Source: Heligmosomoides polygyrus polygyrus | Lineage: Eukaryota > Nematoda > Chromadorea > Rhabditida > Heligmosomidae | Reading direction: 5' to 3' | DNA length: 64,000 nt | Assembly (NCBI GenBank): GCA_947396885.1 | Contig: OX377203.1 | Location: 26,973,253 to 27,037,252 of the forward strand | Shown here: positions 1 through 10,747 of the stretch, piece by piece | How positions within the stretch are numbered: the first letter of the stretch is position 1 | Layout: each line of letters opens with the position of its first letter | Program-made: the position numbers and the translations under genes | The notes under the pieces: model-generated | What the model was told of the DNA's origin: nothing | Database searches by the model: none | The model's input: the letters and a program-made list of their open reading frames with translations, nothing else

Positions 1-1
1 A

Positions 2-220
2 CTGGAAAAGTACAATGTGGCTGTCGTCAATCTTATTTGCGATCCAGCTACAAATGAAATTTTCCAGAGGGTCACACCGCATGTAGACGCCACTCTGGAT
101 CTTATTGCACAAGACGCTTTGACCACCCTGTCCAGACTGAGCGAGAAGCTCAGGAGCAACCAAGACAAGAATTTCATCACATCATCTCTCTATACGAATC
201 TGATACCGTTCCATTCTTAG
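2..220 (+). CDS. Partial unidentified ORF running in from the left edge
   Basis: The frame is open from the window edge to a stop at 218-220, giving about 72 codons. The residues are mostly polar and helix-prone, with a stretch ending in LSRLSEKLRSNQ that could form a short coiled coil. There is no in-frame ATG near the start, and I see no consensus splice donor before the stop. It could be the end of a host exon or part of a decayed transposon ORF. I do not recognise the family. Confidence 0.22.
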   Translation: MEKYNVAVVNLICDPATNEIFQRVTPHVDATLDLIAQDALTTLSRLSEKLRSNQDKNFITSSLYTNLIPFHS

Positions 221-478
221 GATTGGATGAAAAATATGGGAATAAAAAACGCGCAGTGATAGGAAGGGAGGACAGCCCATAAGCTTCGACTCCTTGAGCG
301 TAGCAGTCGGATGGTGATGTGTAATTTCCCTCATTATACGCAAACTGACGCGTACGTGTAATGTAAGATGCAGCAAGCGAGGGGCTCATACGGTACATGG
401 CGGGCCGACCAAGCGGGTAGAAACTCGTACACATGTGATAAATGCCGCGTCACCTACTTGTGTTTGAGTACTGGGGGC

Positions 479-634
479 GGATTTATCAACGACTTACGTA
501 ACTTTAACGAAGAATTGGTAGCGAAAAGCTCAAATAACGCGGCTTATCGCTCAACATATCGCTTGATAAGCCGCGTTATCTGAGCTTTTCGCTTACAATT
601 CTCTATTAAAATTAAGTAAGTCGTTGATGAATCC
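479..634. repeat. Foldback (MITE-like) element, about 156 bp
   Basis: The left arm starts GGATTTATCAACGACTTAC at 479. The right arm, ending at 634, is its imperfect reverse complement (GGATTCATCAACGACTTAC). Pairing runs through GCGAAAAGCTC and AACGCGGCTTATC to a short loop around 551-562. The whole element is therefore one hairpin with roughly 75-base arms. No ORF is inside and no clear target duplication is visible. Confidence 0.8.
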
Positions 635-712
635 AGTTTCAGATCAAGAAATGCTCAACTAAGCCTTCAGGGTAATATCAAGTGGTGGAGCTTTTCCGTT
701 CGAGAACTTCCG

Positions 713-964
713 TTGCCCCGCCCCTACCTCTCTTCCTTGCACTGGGCCGGGAAAACTTCCGGAACACCTCCAACTACTCAGTCCACTCGCAGAACATTGT
801 ACAAGATGACACACCTACTCGACGCCTTAGAAGGCGAAGCCAAAGAGTTTGTTAAACAGTACCAGATCTTAAGTCAGACGTATCCGCTTGTTATTGCTCA
901 TCTGAAGGACAAATATGGTGACAATCAAGCACTTTTGGACGAACATCTGAGTAGCCTACACTAA
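713..964 (+). pseudogene. BEL/Pao gag-like fragment
   Basis: This is an 83-codon open stretch. The segment LLDALEGEAKEFVKQYQIL, followed by YPLVIAHLKDKYGD, has the pattern of the gag-proximal domain of BEL/Pao elements (DUF1759 type: 'L.G.A...V..Y......Y......L...YG'). It lacks both ends of a normal gag and stops at 962-964. Related but frame-disrupted sequence continues to about 1290. It is a fragment with no expected function. Confidence 0.7.
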
Positions 965-1303
965 TCAGATGTTCCAAGCCTAGCTCCAAGTAAAGACCTT
1001 CACGATCAGGAACGACTATGTGAAGAGCTTTCATCAATTGTATGCCAACTACAGCTAAAAGACGAACACGTCGACAATACCTTCCTTCAGAAGCAACTCT
1101 TGGGAAAATTTACAGTTGAAGTCCAGCATGCAATCCTGCGACAGAAGCATTAAACACCTGGGGAGGCATGGACTACCCAGTTTCGGTAACTAATCACTCT
1201 CCACATCAGTCTCCCAGCAGTACAGAAGCATCGTTAGTTGCCCTAACATCTTCGGACTCAGCGCCTTCAAAGCTCTTACATTGGAGACAACCTTAAGAAC
1301 TGC

Positions 1304-2325
1304 GTGACAACAGTTGCCTATATTATGAGATTTCTGGCAAATCTGATAAAACACACGAATACCACTCTTAGTAAGAGAATAGAAGAAACGATTCCAGAGC
1401 TACGCCATGTAACTTCAGAGCCGTACATAACGGCTGTCGAACGAGAAGGAGATCTGGCAGTTCTTATAAGAAATCATCAAATAATTCACGTTACGACGCA
1501 ACGCTGTATGGTCCTAAAGAAACTAAAAATCCACAAAGACAACCGTGGAATTCTCCGTTGCCGCGGACCTATGAACAAATTAGAATTGGATTTCAATGCA
1601 AGACAGCCAATCTTCATAGAAACCAAGACTCCGCTCGCAGAAGCAATCATAAGAAAAACCACACTGCATTTCACTGTGGAACGGCTCATACAATGGCCAA
1701 TGTCAGAAAGACATATTGGATTTCTAAACTAAGGCAGATGACGAGACGCGTGATACGGCCGTGTGTTCCTTGCCAGAAACTCAACAACTTACCATTCAAA
1801 TATCCACAAATGGATGATTTACCTGAGTTTCGAGTTTGCAAGTCACAACTTTTCGAGCACACCGGCATAGATTTCTTTGATCCAATCACAGTAAAGAGAG
1901 AAAATGAAAAGAAAAAAGCATACGGAGTCATATTTACGTGCACAACTAGTAGACAGATTCACCTCGAGACTGTCCACGACATGTCAACAACAACTTTCTT
2001 ACAAGCACTACGAAGATTCTTCGCCCGTGGAGGCATTCCATGTACCATAATCTTCGATAACGGACCAAATTTTCTACTGACAGAGCAGATTCTACGAGAC
2101 GCTGTCGTTCCAGTAATCAACGACGTATCTCTCCCTAAAGCGGTGGCCAATGAAGGAATCGTGTGGAAGACAATAACACTGTACGCACCATGGCAGAGAA
2201 GTTTTTATGAGCAGATGATAAAATCAGTGAAGCATTCCCTCTTGAAGGTTTGGCAAAGAACAACGATCTCCAAAGAACCGTTCAAAACAATGGTGGTGGA
2301 AATCGAAGGAATAGTCAACAGTTGA
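1304..2325 (+). pseudogene. BEL/Pao integrase, frameshifted
   Basis: The first frame (1304 to about 1660) covers the pre-integrase segment. A frameshift near 1655-1665 leads into the second frame, which runs to the stop at 2323-2325. The HHCC zinc-binding pattern is visible (H-x4-H, then CVPC). The catalytic core shows the expected acidic residues: D in GIDFFDP, D in IIFDNGPNF, and E in PWQRSFYEQMI. After the stop, the C-terminal sequence continues in other frames to about 2430. The catalytic residues survive, but the reading frame does not. Confidence 0.85.
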
Positions 2326-2403
2326 CCCCTTACCAACCGGGAAGAAAGCTTCGACGAGTCACCAATTCTTCGACCGATCAACTTATCCAGCGTGACGTGA
2401 TGA

Positions 2404-3106
2404 TCGCATTTCCTTCCGAAAACATCGGAGGACTCTCTTCGCAGATGCAAGTATACAGTGCATGGCTACTTGCACATACCTCACGCAGGACGGCGCTTCA
2501 CAACTTCTTCTTCTTCGGAACTGCAAGCTGCCGTCAACTCGAGATAATCCAACCGTACGGAAGCTTGAGCTCAACGCATTAACACTTGCAACAGGACTAG
2601 CGTACTCGATCATCATGGTCCTGCCTAAAGGAACAAAAATCACTGACATTTCTATATTGTCGGGATAAGATATAGTCTCAAGCTGGATTTCTACTCCGTC
2701 AGTAATCAAATCAGCAGGAGTACTAGTCAACAGCAGAGCACAAGAAAACATAAAGATAGCCCACAGCCTACCAATTGATATGCGCTTTGGCTTCGTGAGC
2801 ATCAATATTAACCCAGCAGAGTTTCCAACAAGAGGGCTAAAGAATGAAGAATTCTACGGCACCATGTGGTGAAAAGGGCCTAACTTCATTGCAAACGAAA
2901 AGAAAACTTTGCCAAAGGAATGTCGCCTTTTCTTCGTTTCCGAGAAGAACCCTATAAAGCTTCTATTGCATTCCCGCTTGGAACGCTACCCGACCCTGAA
3001 AACCCAACTCTTTTCCTTCAGCCGCACTTCTGTAACGTCCCTAAGCGCAGCTCCGATAAGCCCATTCCAACAAGAACAATCTCAGTCCTCCACTGTTCTT
3101 GAATAA
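2404..3106 (+). pseudogene. BEL/Pao RNase H and linker fragment, out of order
   Basis: Two frames carry RNase H-like sequence: KLELNALTLATGLAYSII at about 2555-2610, then ITDISILS with the following residues lost to a stop. Further on, RFGFVSININPAEFPTRGL at about 2785-2840 is the conserved 'NPAD..TRG' linker that normally lies between RNase H and integrase. Downstream (2909-3106) a proline- and serine-rich open frame follows, as in the family. Its position after the integrase is abnormal. Confidence 0.7.
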
Positions 3107-3667
3107 AGAAGTGGCGGTTTGGTCGAACACAACAAGACCCGCGTGGCTTCGGATCGGATCCCGCTTATGGGGTAATACCGTCTGGCCATGCGGCTATTAA
3201 CTATTACACCTCTGCCAATATCCATTGAATCCTTTTCCATCTTCTTCTTCTCGTACTTCTCTCCCCTTCTCTTTTCTCTGACAGAGATGTACTGAAGATC
3301 ATATATACATGAAGAACGAGAAAACTACCTCACCATCTACACATTTTTCATCCACAGGGTGTTTCGATTCTGGAATGAACGCGCCAGTTGCCTTGCGTCT
3401 TACGTCACTTGCGTATGTAGTGTGAATGGGAGACGCGGTGGGTGGAGAGGGTCACCCTGACTCACCCTGATTTTGACGGTGCGACAAAATTTCTGTCTCC
3501 CAGTGAAGAGAGCAGAATCAAATTGTCGAATGCCGAATGAGGTCCTGAGAGGTTGTTCAGCTACCAGCAAACAAGTTAGAGTAGCCTCGCACCCTAGGCT
3601 CAAATGTTTGCCAATTCTCGAACTGTATTGAACACAAAATCGTTCTCATTGCAAGTTGATTTCTGAG
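3107..3667. other. No gene recognised
   Basis: This stretch has a pyrimidine-rich run at about 3228-3285 and no open frame I can support. It could hold the 3' end or LTR of the BEL/Pao element, but I found no second copy to pair with it. Confidence 0.4.
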
Positions 3668-3678
3668 TTTCAGGGACT

Positions 3679-3822
3679 ATGGCAATGGAGCAGTTCAGCA
3701 GCTCATTCGGCTACGTTGTGTTGTGGCTGCTATTCACGGACTTGCTTTGTGCCGTCACCATACCACTGTCGGTTTTTGCGGCATATGCACAGTTCAAGAT
3801 ATGGAAAAATAAGGAAGAATGA
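3679..3822 (+). CDS. Small membrane protein ORF behind a splice acceptor
   Basis: This ORF has 47 codons plus a stop. GAGTTTCAG ends at 3673, a good nematode acceptor, and the ATG follows 5 bases later with a second in-frame ATG two codons on. That is how a trans-spliced first exon would look. Residues 11-36 form one hydrophobic helix (start GYVVLWLLF, end SVFAAYA), with a short N-terminus and a basic tail (FKIWKNKEE). I predict a single-pass membrane microprotein and do not recognise a family. The chance of a random 47-codon ORF is not small, so the call rests on the acceptor and the clean membrane segment. Confidence 0.4.
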   Translation: MAMEQFSSSFGYVVLWLLFTDLLCAVTIPLSVFAAYAQFKIWKNKEE

Positions 3823-4559
3823 ATGCCCGCAGTCATTATTCCCTCAAGATAAGCTAACGACGAGAAAAACGCGATACACTAATAGTATAAATAATACAAC
3901 ATTGAGTTGCATCACTGCTGATCCCGAGAAAGAGATCGTGGAAGCAGCGAAAAATTATGTTCTTCTTGATGTGCTTCTGATTTATATCTAAAAGTGCCGC
4001 GCTTTAAAACAATTCCAAAAGAGAATGGCTCCACATGTGCTTGAATACAGACCTGAAGGTTCTACAAACGAAGGAGTCTGCGTATCGTAGGTATCATGCT
4101 TTCGTGAATATTCGCTGTGCCTCAAAGAAGAGGAGAAATTGTAGCCTAAAAGTGATGAAATGGGATCATGCACACAATCGTTAAACAGTAGAAGATATGT
4201 AGATCTTGGCAGGCAGATTCAACGTGAATTCGGCCGACAACGGAAATGCTTGCTAAATTTTTGATCTGCTACGTAGCAACCAATGCGAATGTGCAACTGA
4301 CACTAAACATAAGCGAGAGAAGGGGACATGAAATCGGCAACAGTTTTGATACAGAACAGTGAGATTTCGGCTCATTTGGCAGGATCTTCTCAAGGAATGC
4401 CTGTTTCTCACCCTCAGACAAGAAGCACAATTGACCAGCACCAGCTGGCATTACCACAGTTCATGAGGTGAAAGTGCACCTTAGTGCCCCCCCCCCTCTT
4501 ATCTCATCAACTGTGGCAATGCCAGCTGGTGCGTAGTAGAAGACCCAATGCAGTTTCAG
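3823..4559. other. Mostly unannotated; small ambiguous ORFs on both strands
   Basis: An ATG at 4328 opens 47 codons on plus, up to the possible donor AG|GTGAAAG at 4468-4469. On minus, 4457-4269 opens 62 codons containing FLSEGEKQAFLEKILP. Both cannot easily be real, and the phase of the first does not match the acceptor at 4559. A run of ten C occurs at 4487-4496. I could not choose between the strands. Confidence 0.3.
4438..4532. repeat. Inverted repeat, 32-bp arms
   Basis: GCACCAGCTGGCATTACCAC at 4438 is mirrored at 4501-4532, which reads GCACCAGCTGGCATTGCCAC on the minus strand. The pairing is nearly perfect over 32 bases, and the loop of about 30 bases contains the C run. It looks like a small local inverted duplication. 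Confidence 0.75.
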
Positions 4560-6973
4560 GAAGCAGCCGACTGAGAGGTCCTACCCATAACCTCTTCTTC
4601 TTCAGCGTTTGTCCCACTCCATGGCAGGCCGCTCTTCCGGTGCCATGTCGCCATCTTTCCCTATCGCCGAATGGTATCGTTTCGGATGCGCTCCAGGCAG
4701 GTGACTCCAGCTGTTCAGCGCAGCATCTTCGTCTTAATGACATTGAGGCGACTTTCCGTTTTCTTCGTCGCAGACCAGCACTCGGCTCTGTACATCGCTA
4801 CCGGCCGTGCAGCAGCTCTTTGGATCTTCGGCTTTAAGCGCTCTGGAATCTTCTTGTCGCATACCACCTCTATCAACGAGCACCATTTGGACCAAGCTGC
4901 ACTCACACTTGAGTTCACCTCAACCATCAGACTGCCATCAGACGCTATTGCTGATCCCAAGTATTTAAACACCGAAGTGCGTGTTAATCTTAGTGAAGCC
5001 GCATTCGTTTACGTCAGTCATTAGATGCCGGAACATCTCCAAGCGCTCACACCAAGCTTGCACCTGCCGCTCGTGTTCATTCTTTTCCTCGCAAGCGAGC
5101 ATTACGTAATCAGCACATAGCAGCGTCTAAGGAAGGTTTCTGAAGATCTCATATGATGGCATCCATGACGACAACAAAAAGAAGTGGGGATAGTACAGAA
5201 CCCTGATGTACAACAACAAAGAAGGGGTTCTCCATCGAGGTTCCTGCTGCAGCTTGAACTCCACTCTTTGGACAAGAGTGTACCATTCGCACCGACTCTA
5301 TAAGTTCCTTAGGAACGCCACGCTGTCGTAGGGCTACCATATAACCTCACGTGGTACGCGGTCAAAGGCCTTCTCCAAGTCGAGAAGGGCGATACGCACT
5401 GGCTTCTGTTCGTCACGATGCTTCTCTATCAGGAGACGGGCGGCATGTATGGCATCGATGGCGCCACAACCAGCCACGAAGCCACACTGGTTATAGGAAA
5501 GCTTGACGATTTTGCAAATTCGTCTATCGAGGATTTTCTCGAAAATTTTCATGCTGTATGAAAGCGAAGAGAATCAGACGGTAATTTGAGCAGTATTCAG
5601 GGCTGCCCTTCTTCTTGTTCCAAATCAGGCAACGCTCCAGGCCTAAGAAAATGTGCTAAAATATTGTTACTAGTAAGGGATTCAGCTTATCCGATTCTAT
5701 GCTGATATCAGCGGCCACCCAGCCCGATGTCGCGGGTGGATGCTGAAGGACCTTGAGGATATCGCGGACGTTACGTGCGCAGGGCGTAGCATCGCTGCCC
5801 GAAAAGCAGAACGTGGGGGCTCAAGTCCTACCTGACCCAAGAGCTTTGTTCAAAACAAAACATCTTGTTACAACATCTAGCCTCTCTACCAGCCGCTCCA
5901 GACTTGAGCAAATGTGTTAAAACGGTGTTCACCATGGTGAGGTTATGCGATTCTGCGTATTCAAGGGTACGCTCAACATCTAGCGACCCGCAACCGAATC
6001 CGCTGTGACAGCTGTACCCGTCTTTTCTAGCGCCCACGTGCCCATTTATGTCACCAGCGACTACAGTGGCTTCTCTCGACGGTATCTCTGCTGTCTCCTC
6101 ATCAAGCAGGCTTCAAAAACTCTTTCATGACTTGATCGGAGCAGCCTTTCTGCCGAACATACGCAGAGCAGAAATGATAGAGTCGCTCCTTAGCGGTAAC
6201 AAACGGGTCTTCATCAATCGTTAACGCGTTCCTCACAATCGAGCCAATCGAAAAGGCCTTGAAGCATCGTCCTATGTCCAATATGAGTCGCAACAGGACC
6301 ACCTCGTCTCCTGCACAGCACAGAAGTCAGCTCTTCCTCGCTTCAGTGCTTAAACCAACTCGCACGAGCGGCCCATCAACGTCTCCATATTCAGCGTTGC
6401 CACGCAGGTGCCGCTTACGTTTCGGAACTTTCGGACTATCTCAGTCGCCCCCCCCCTCCCGATGCCGTTCTCGCACTAGGGACCCTCGCATTGTGAGTGC
6501 GCGTCAGCTTCTGTGGAACCGTAGCACTATCTCGAGAACCTTGAACTGACGCCCATACGATGTGACATGGGTTGTTCGTAGGCCGGCTTGTCACGAAGGG
6601 CCTATCGCCTACATTCGAATATACGTGTCTTGCCAGCGAACAGTTTCCAGTGGCACCACGTGGAGGAACGGACTTCGCCACCAGATCTTAACCATAACTC
6701 TTTGATAGAAATCCCAGAAGCAGACAATACAGATCTTCTAAAAATAATCGGAAATTATAACGAATGCAACATAGAACTGAGACATTTCCCTATCAGCTTA
6801 GAAACGACGTCACAGGTAAGGAGGAAGCCACTAGAAAAAATAACATTGTACAACACCATAGGACAGCTTTTGTGTAACTCTCGACTTTTGGTGCCTAAGC
6901 CTGGAAAACTGTATTTGTCAGTACTTTGAGAGCAGTGAGCAGCGCAGCTCTCTGCCAACGATTGTCATCGGAA
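4560..6973 (+). pseudogene. Unidentified host gene exon split by an RTE LINE, with part of the next exon
   Basis: A TTTCAG acceptor ends at 4559. The frame from there (…SSRLRGPTHN, to 4591) is interrupted by RTE copy A1. After the LINE it resumes in the same frame at 6699 (SLIEIPEADN…) and runs to a strong donor CAG|GTAAGG at 6812/6813. The next acceptor (TTTGTCAG, ending 6921) preserves phase and opens YFESSEQRSSLPTIVIGTHY before an RTE-B fragment begins. The 16-bp duplication flanking the LINE (4576-4591 and 6683-6698, 13 matches) lies in frame inside the exon. The gene identity is unknown. I infer a host gene destroyed by the insertion; splicing is predicted from sequence alone. Confidence 0.4.
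4592..6682 (-). mobile_element. RTE-type LINE, copy A1, degenerate
   Basis: The minus strand carries endonuclease pieces (about 6300-5830: ERLYHFCSAY, EYAESHNLT), reverse transcriptase (5552-5149: NQCGFVAGCG, LLDLEKAFDRVPREVIW, HQGSVLSPLLFVVVMDAI) and the C-terminal region (4972-4600: FKYLGSAIASDG, PVAMYRAECW). The catalytic YADD box is mutated to CADY near 5100-5125. The 3' end is the GAA-rich tail seen on plus as CTTCTTCTTC at 4593. The 5' end (GGTGGCGA on minus) coincides with that of copy A2. It is flanked by an imperfect 16-bp target duplication. Confidence 0.9.
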
Positions 6974-6974
6974 C

Positions 6975-7047
6975 GCATTACGTGCGCGGTCAGCCTAATT
7001 TTCGACGGCTCGAGCCAGGCCGCAAGGTCTCTGATACTCGAACATGG
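6975..7047 (-). mobile_element. Fragment of RTE family B 3' region
   Basis: CATTACGTGCGCGGTCAGCCTAATTTTCGACGG-type sequence on plus is similar over about 70 bases to 34276-34350, inside the longer family B copy (CATTACGTGGCCGGCC, then CTAATTTTTGACGG). It is a short, truncated piece. Confidence 0.6.
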
Positions 7048-7066
7048 AGCAAGTTCTACATTTCGG

Positions 7067-7067
<1 letters not shown>

Positions 7068-7138
<71 letters not shown>

Positions 7139-7141
7139 TTT
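7068..7141. repeat. (TTTA)n microsatellite, 3' tail of a CR1-like LINE
   Basis: About 18 uninterrupted TTTA units lie exactly at the 3' end of the minus-strand LINE. Shorter TTTA runs sit at the same place in two other copies (33256-33267 and 59240-59262). It is therefore most likely the element's own tail repeat, and expanded here. Confidence 0.85.
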
Positions 7142-8298
7142 GTACACTACAAAGACTGCGCCTCAAAGCAATCAAACATGTCAGAATACTAGTGCAAGTA
7201 AAATGAAAATAGTGAAAAGAACAGTGACCAGACTCAGCTGAAAATTACTCATGCCCAGAAAATCGGAGGAAATCGGTTAAGGATTATACAACAAATTGTT
7301 GCACACGGTGTAATCTGCCATTTAAAAAAGGTCATAGGTCATTGCTGGAGCTTCGGCACGCGGGTATGCCAACCACCCTGTGGAACCAGCAATTAGGATA
7401 GCAGCTGAAACTTAATAAGGCTGGAATACACTACTTGCACAACCAGTAAATAGAATACTTATGCTAATTTTAGAAATTGGATTAAAGCTGAGAACGTTAT
7501 CTTCCACTGATTGCTGATCATTCAAAGAGTAAAACATGTTAGAAAATAATGGTTAGTGAATGCATGGCAAAAGATACAGTACATAGCGAGTAGGAGCTGC
7601 AGCGATAAAAAACAAAGGCTAAAAAAGGCAAAAGGTAAAAAGAACACCAAGTCAAACCACACTAGAAGAAAGAGAACAAATGCCTAAAGAATAACAAAAG
7701 CAAGAGAGAAACTTCCAAGTCGCAGAAAGTAGTGGCCGTAGAGAAGCATATATTGTGACCAAATATGGTTGAGAAGGTGTAGACCGCCATGTATAACCAT
7801 GCGGTGGACATCGATGCTACATCGAGCGAAAATCTAAAACTATTGCAGAACAACCCCTCTTTTAAAAGCTGTAGTACATCAAAATTCTCCAATTTCTCTT
7901 TGAAAATGAAGCTGTTTTCAAATTGCAGAATTTCTGAAGGTAAAAATTCCAACCATCGCACAACTCTAATGAACAAAAAGGTAAACAAATTTGTACAACG
8001 GAATTCTGGAATGCGGGTAGTGCAAGTTGAAACCACCAATACGAGCACTACACGGCCTGAAAACCCAGTATTTTCTAGGCGATATTTTTATTTCCTTACG
8101 TAGTATGCGAAAGCAGAACACCAGGTCTGTTACTGTTTTTCTGTACTTCAAACTTTTGAGTTCCAGCGTTTTCAAACGATGTTGATAATTCGGTATGTGG
8201 ACATCACCAGAATTTATACGGATTTTGTAGAAAACCAATTTAGTGACGGCTTTTTGACCTTTTTCAAGTTGCAAAATGTGCTTCTTTTTAGGTGGCTT

Positions 8299-8749
8299 TC
8301 ACGTTTGTAAGCAATACTCAAGATGAGGCAAGACATATGTTTTGTATAAGCGTGTAAGAAGCCGTAGATTGTTCGAATGAATATTGCGGAAAAGCAAGGA
8401 AAGAGCGGCATACGCTTTGCTCACCACGGTGCTAATGTGGTCGGAAAATGATAGCTTACAGTCAATAATCACTCTTAGGTCTTTCGCCGTAATAATAGCT
8501 TTTAAGGTATCCGTTAACGTTACAATTCCTTTTTGGTCTACTGCCGATGTGCATGGCAAGAGACTTGTCGATGTCCTCCGCCAAATTCCACAACGAGGCA
8601 TATTCGACTACTTTTGAAATAGTTCTCTCAAGTTCAGAACAGACATCATTTGAGTTCTCACCATTATAAATTCCACATACCTTGACGTCGTCGGCATAAA
8701 GTTGCACTTTAACAGAATGGAAGGTATAAAGGAATTTCTGAAGATCCAT
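8299..8749 (-). pseudogene. CR1-like reverse transcriptase, catalytic and C-terminal part
   Basis: The catalytic box QLYADDVKVC is intact at about 8695-8670. It is followed in another frame by the palm/thumb region (DLRVIIDCKLSFSDHI, YKTYVLPHLEYC). Upstream sequence to about 9500 shows further RT-like matches in shifted frames. The polymerase would be dead because the frame breaks at several places. Confidence 0.8.
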
Positions 8750-10430
8750 TGTATAAATTAGGAAGAGTAACAGTTATAGAACTTCACCTTGTTTGACACC
8801 ACTAGTACAATGAAGGCGAAGTGAGAATTCGTATCCAACTTTAACAGTCATATGCCTTTCACACAAATAGGAAGGAAACCAGCCCAACAAGGTACCATTT
8901 ATACCTAATACTTTAGCTTGTCAACCAACTTGGAGTGGTTACCTTTGTCAAAAGCCTTAGACAGATCTAAGTACATGACATCAATTAACATTCCCCGACT
9001 AAGGGCTACCTTCCAATCGAACAAGGTGTCAACAACATTTGTAGCCGTTGAAAGTCCTGTGGCGAACCCATGTTGCTCAGAAGGAAGAAGCTGGAGCTTT
9101 TCAATCCAAGATAAAATTTTCTGTCGAATAATTTTTCCATTACTTTAATAGGTGTCGGAGTAATGCTAAGACGGTACTGCTGCAAGAACGGTAGTGAGAC
9201 ACTATCTGAGCACCAGAGGTTTTTGGAATTGCTGTAACTAACGCATCTTTCCGAACATTGGGCAGTTTTCTGAACATCATCGAAACGTTGAAAATGAATG
9301 CCAGATGTTTAGAAAGAGAATTGGCGCATTTTTTAAACGCTATGGGAGGAATGCCGTCATATGGTTCAGTTATGGAAGGCTTAGTGCGCTTGAGAACTTT
9401 ACAAACCTCAGCAGGGTGAAGATAAACTTCACATAATCGGTGAAGAGATGTGCTGAAACAAGCTATTGAGTTGCAATGCTTTCCTGTAGTAGCTTGTCAG
9501 AGTAGACACCTCCAAAAAAGTTCCCTAGTGCAATTGCTTTACTTCTGTCAGTGAAAAAACAAGAGCTATTTGTATCAATAAGACTAGGAATTCGCCCACC
9601 GTTCTTTATTCTGCTTCTTATATAAAGGTGATGTTTTATCAAAGAACTTTAAGGCGCAGGTCTGCGCTCTTTCTAGGTGGAAAACTTTCTCATATGATTG
9701 TCAATGTCTAAGCATACCTTTTTGTAATTGCTGTCATGAAGTGGGTCATCATATTTGAAAGACATACGTTTTTCTGCTCGAGTAAATTAAGTATGTGCAG
9801 GAGCAGCTTATTTTGAGCATTTGAACAGGTCTTGAATGGCAAAGAAATCAAATACAACTAGGCAGAACCTTCGGTATAAGTGTGACGTAGAGTCATAGCT
9901 TTGAAATAAACGTAACCAATCGACATCGTGGAATATCATATTTAGGCTGGCATAATCCGCGTTGAGATAGTCCGGTCTAGGAATGGGCCAAATAGAGTTT
10001 TGAGGTGTCTACAGTTTGAAGGACACCATGCAATGATCGGAGGTGAAGAGAGGAGGAAGAGTTATTACATCTTCAGCTAAACTGTTGCGTGTGAGAACTA
10101 AGTCGAGTGCCTTGTTATTACATGTGGGCCTGGTTACATGTTGCTGAAGACAGCAATCTCTGAAGAATGTGAGAAAATGTGAAGAGGCAGAATCCTTAGC
10201 CTCCGCACTTTGCTACTCATTATTGAGATTAAAAGCAGTATCGAATTCTCGGAGAGTGCTAATGTAGAAATATGCTCAATAGGGCTCTCGTCGTCACACC
10301 GAAGAGAGTTGGGGGCCGGTAAACAAGTAGGAACCGCTATGGAGACGAAAATTTTTCGGTAAACACATCCACGCACAGAACTTCAGCTTTGAGGTTGGAA
10401 TAACAAAAAACTTTTTCGGTGTAGAAGCTG

Positions 10431-10613
10431 TTATTGAAAAGCAGCAAACTCCTCCCCCTCTTTTCCTCCTCCTATCTGCACGGTAAATATCATACGGTAG
10501 TCTGTGAAGGATTTCCGGATTGGAGATTTTTGACGAAAACCAAGTTCCGTTATAAAAACAATATCTGGATTGCTATTGTAAAGGAAACCGTGGAAGTGGT
10601 GCAGCTTATTCAC
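10431..10613 (-). pseudogene. CR1-like LINE endonuclease N-terminal fragment
   Basis: A short minus frame reads KLHHFHGFLYNSNPDIVFITE, the start of an apurinic-type endonuclease, including the catalytic glutamate in 'ITE'. The frame breaks after that, and the later motifs are scattered in other frames toward 9700. Confidence 0.65.
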
Positions 10614-10747
10614 GGGGCTTCGAGCATTGAGAAGATAACAGGAGAGGGGAGCTCATTACCACGCGTCTTCATGTGTTGCACGACCCCCTCATAGGCAGCT
10701 CAGAAATGTGCTTTAATTGCCCGCGATACAACACCCATTCGCACACT

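Larger units (their letters stand above)
713..3106 (+). mobile_element. BEL/Pao LTR retrotransposon remains, rearranged
   Basis: Three blocks on the plus strand match BEL/Pao polyprotein parts. They are a gag-like block (713-964), an integrase with its zinc-binding region (1304-2430) and the RNase H/pre-integrase linker (about 2440-3000). The normal pol order is protease, RT, RNase H, integrase. Here RNase H follows integrase, and protease and RT are missing. Frames shift repeatedly and several stops interrupt them. No paired LTRs were recognised. Either two broken copies abut or one copy was internally rearranged. Confidence 0.8.

Noticed and set aside
4328..4469. First exon of the gene at 4560 (ATG with donor GTGAAAG)
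   Set aside because: The phase does not match the acceptor at 4559, and the end of the ORF lies in a local inverted duplication. An opposing frame is equally plausible.
6926..7241. ORFs with repeated FIYLFIYL
   Set aside because: These are simply translations of the TTTA microsatellite at the LINE tail.
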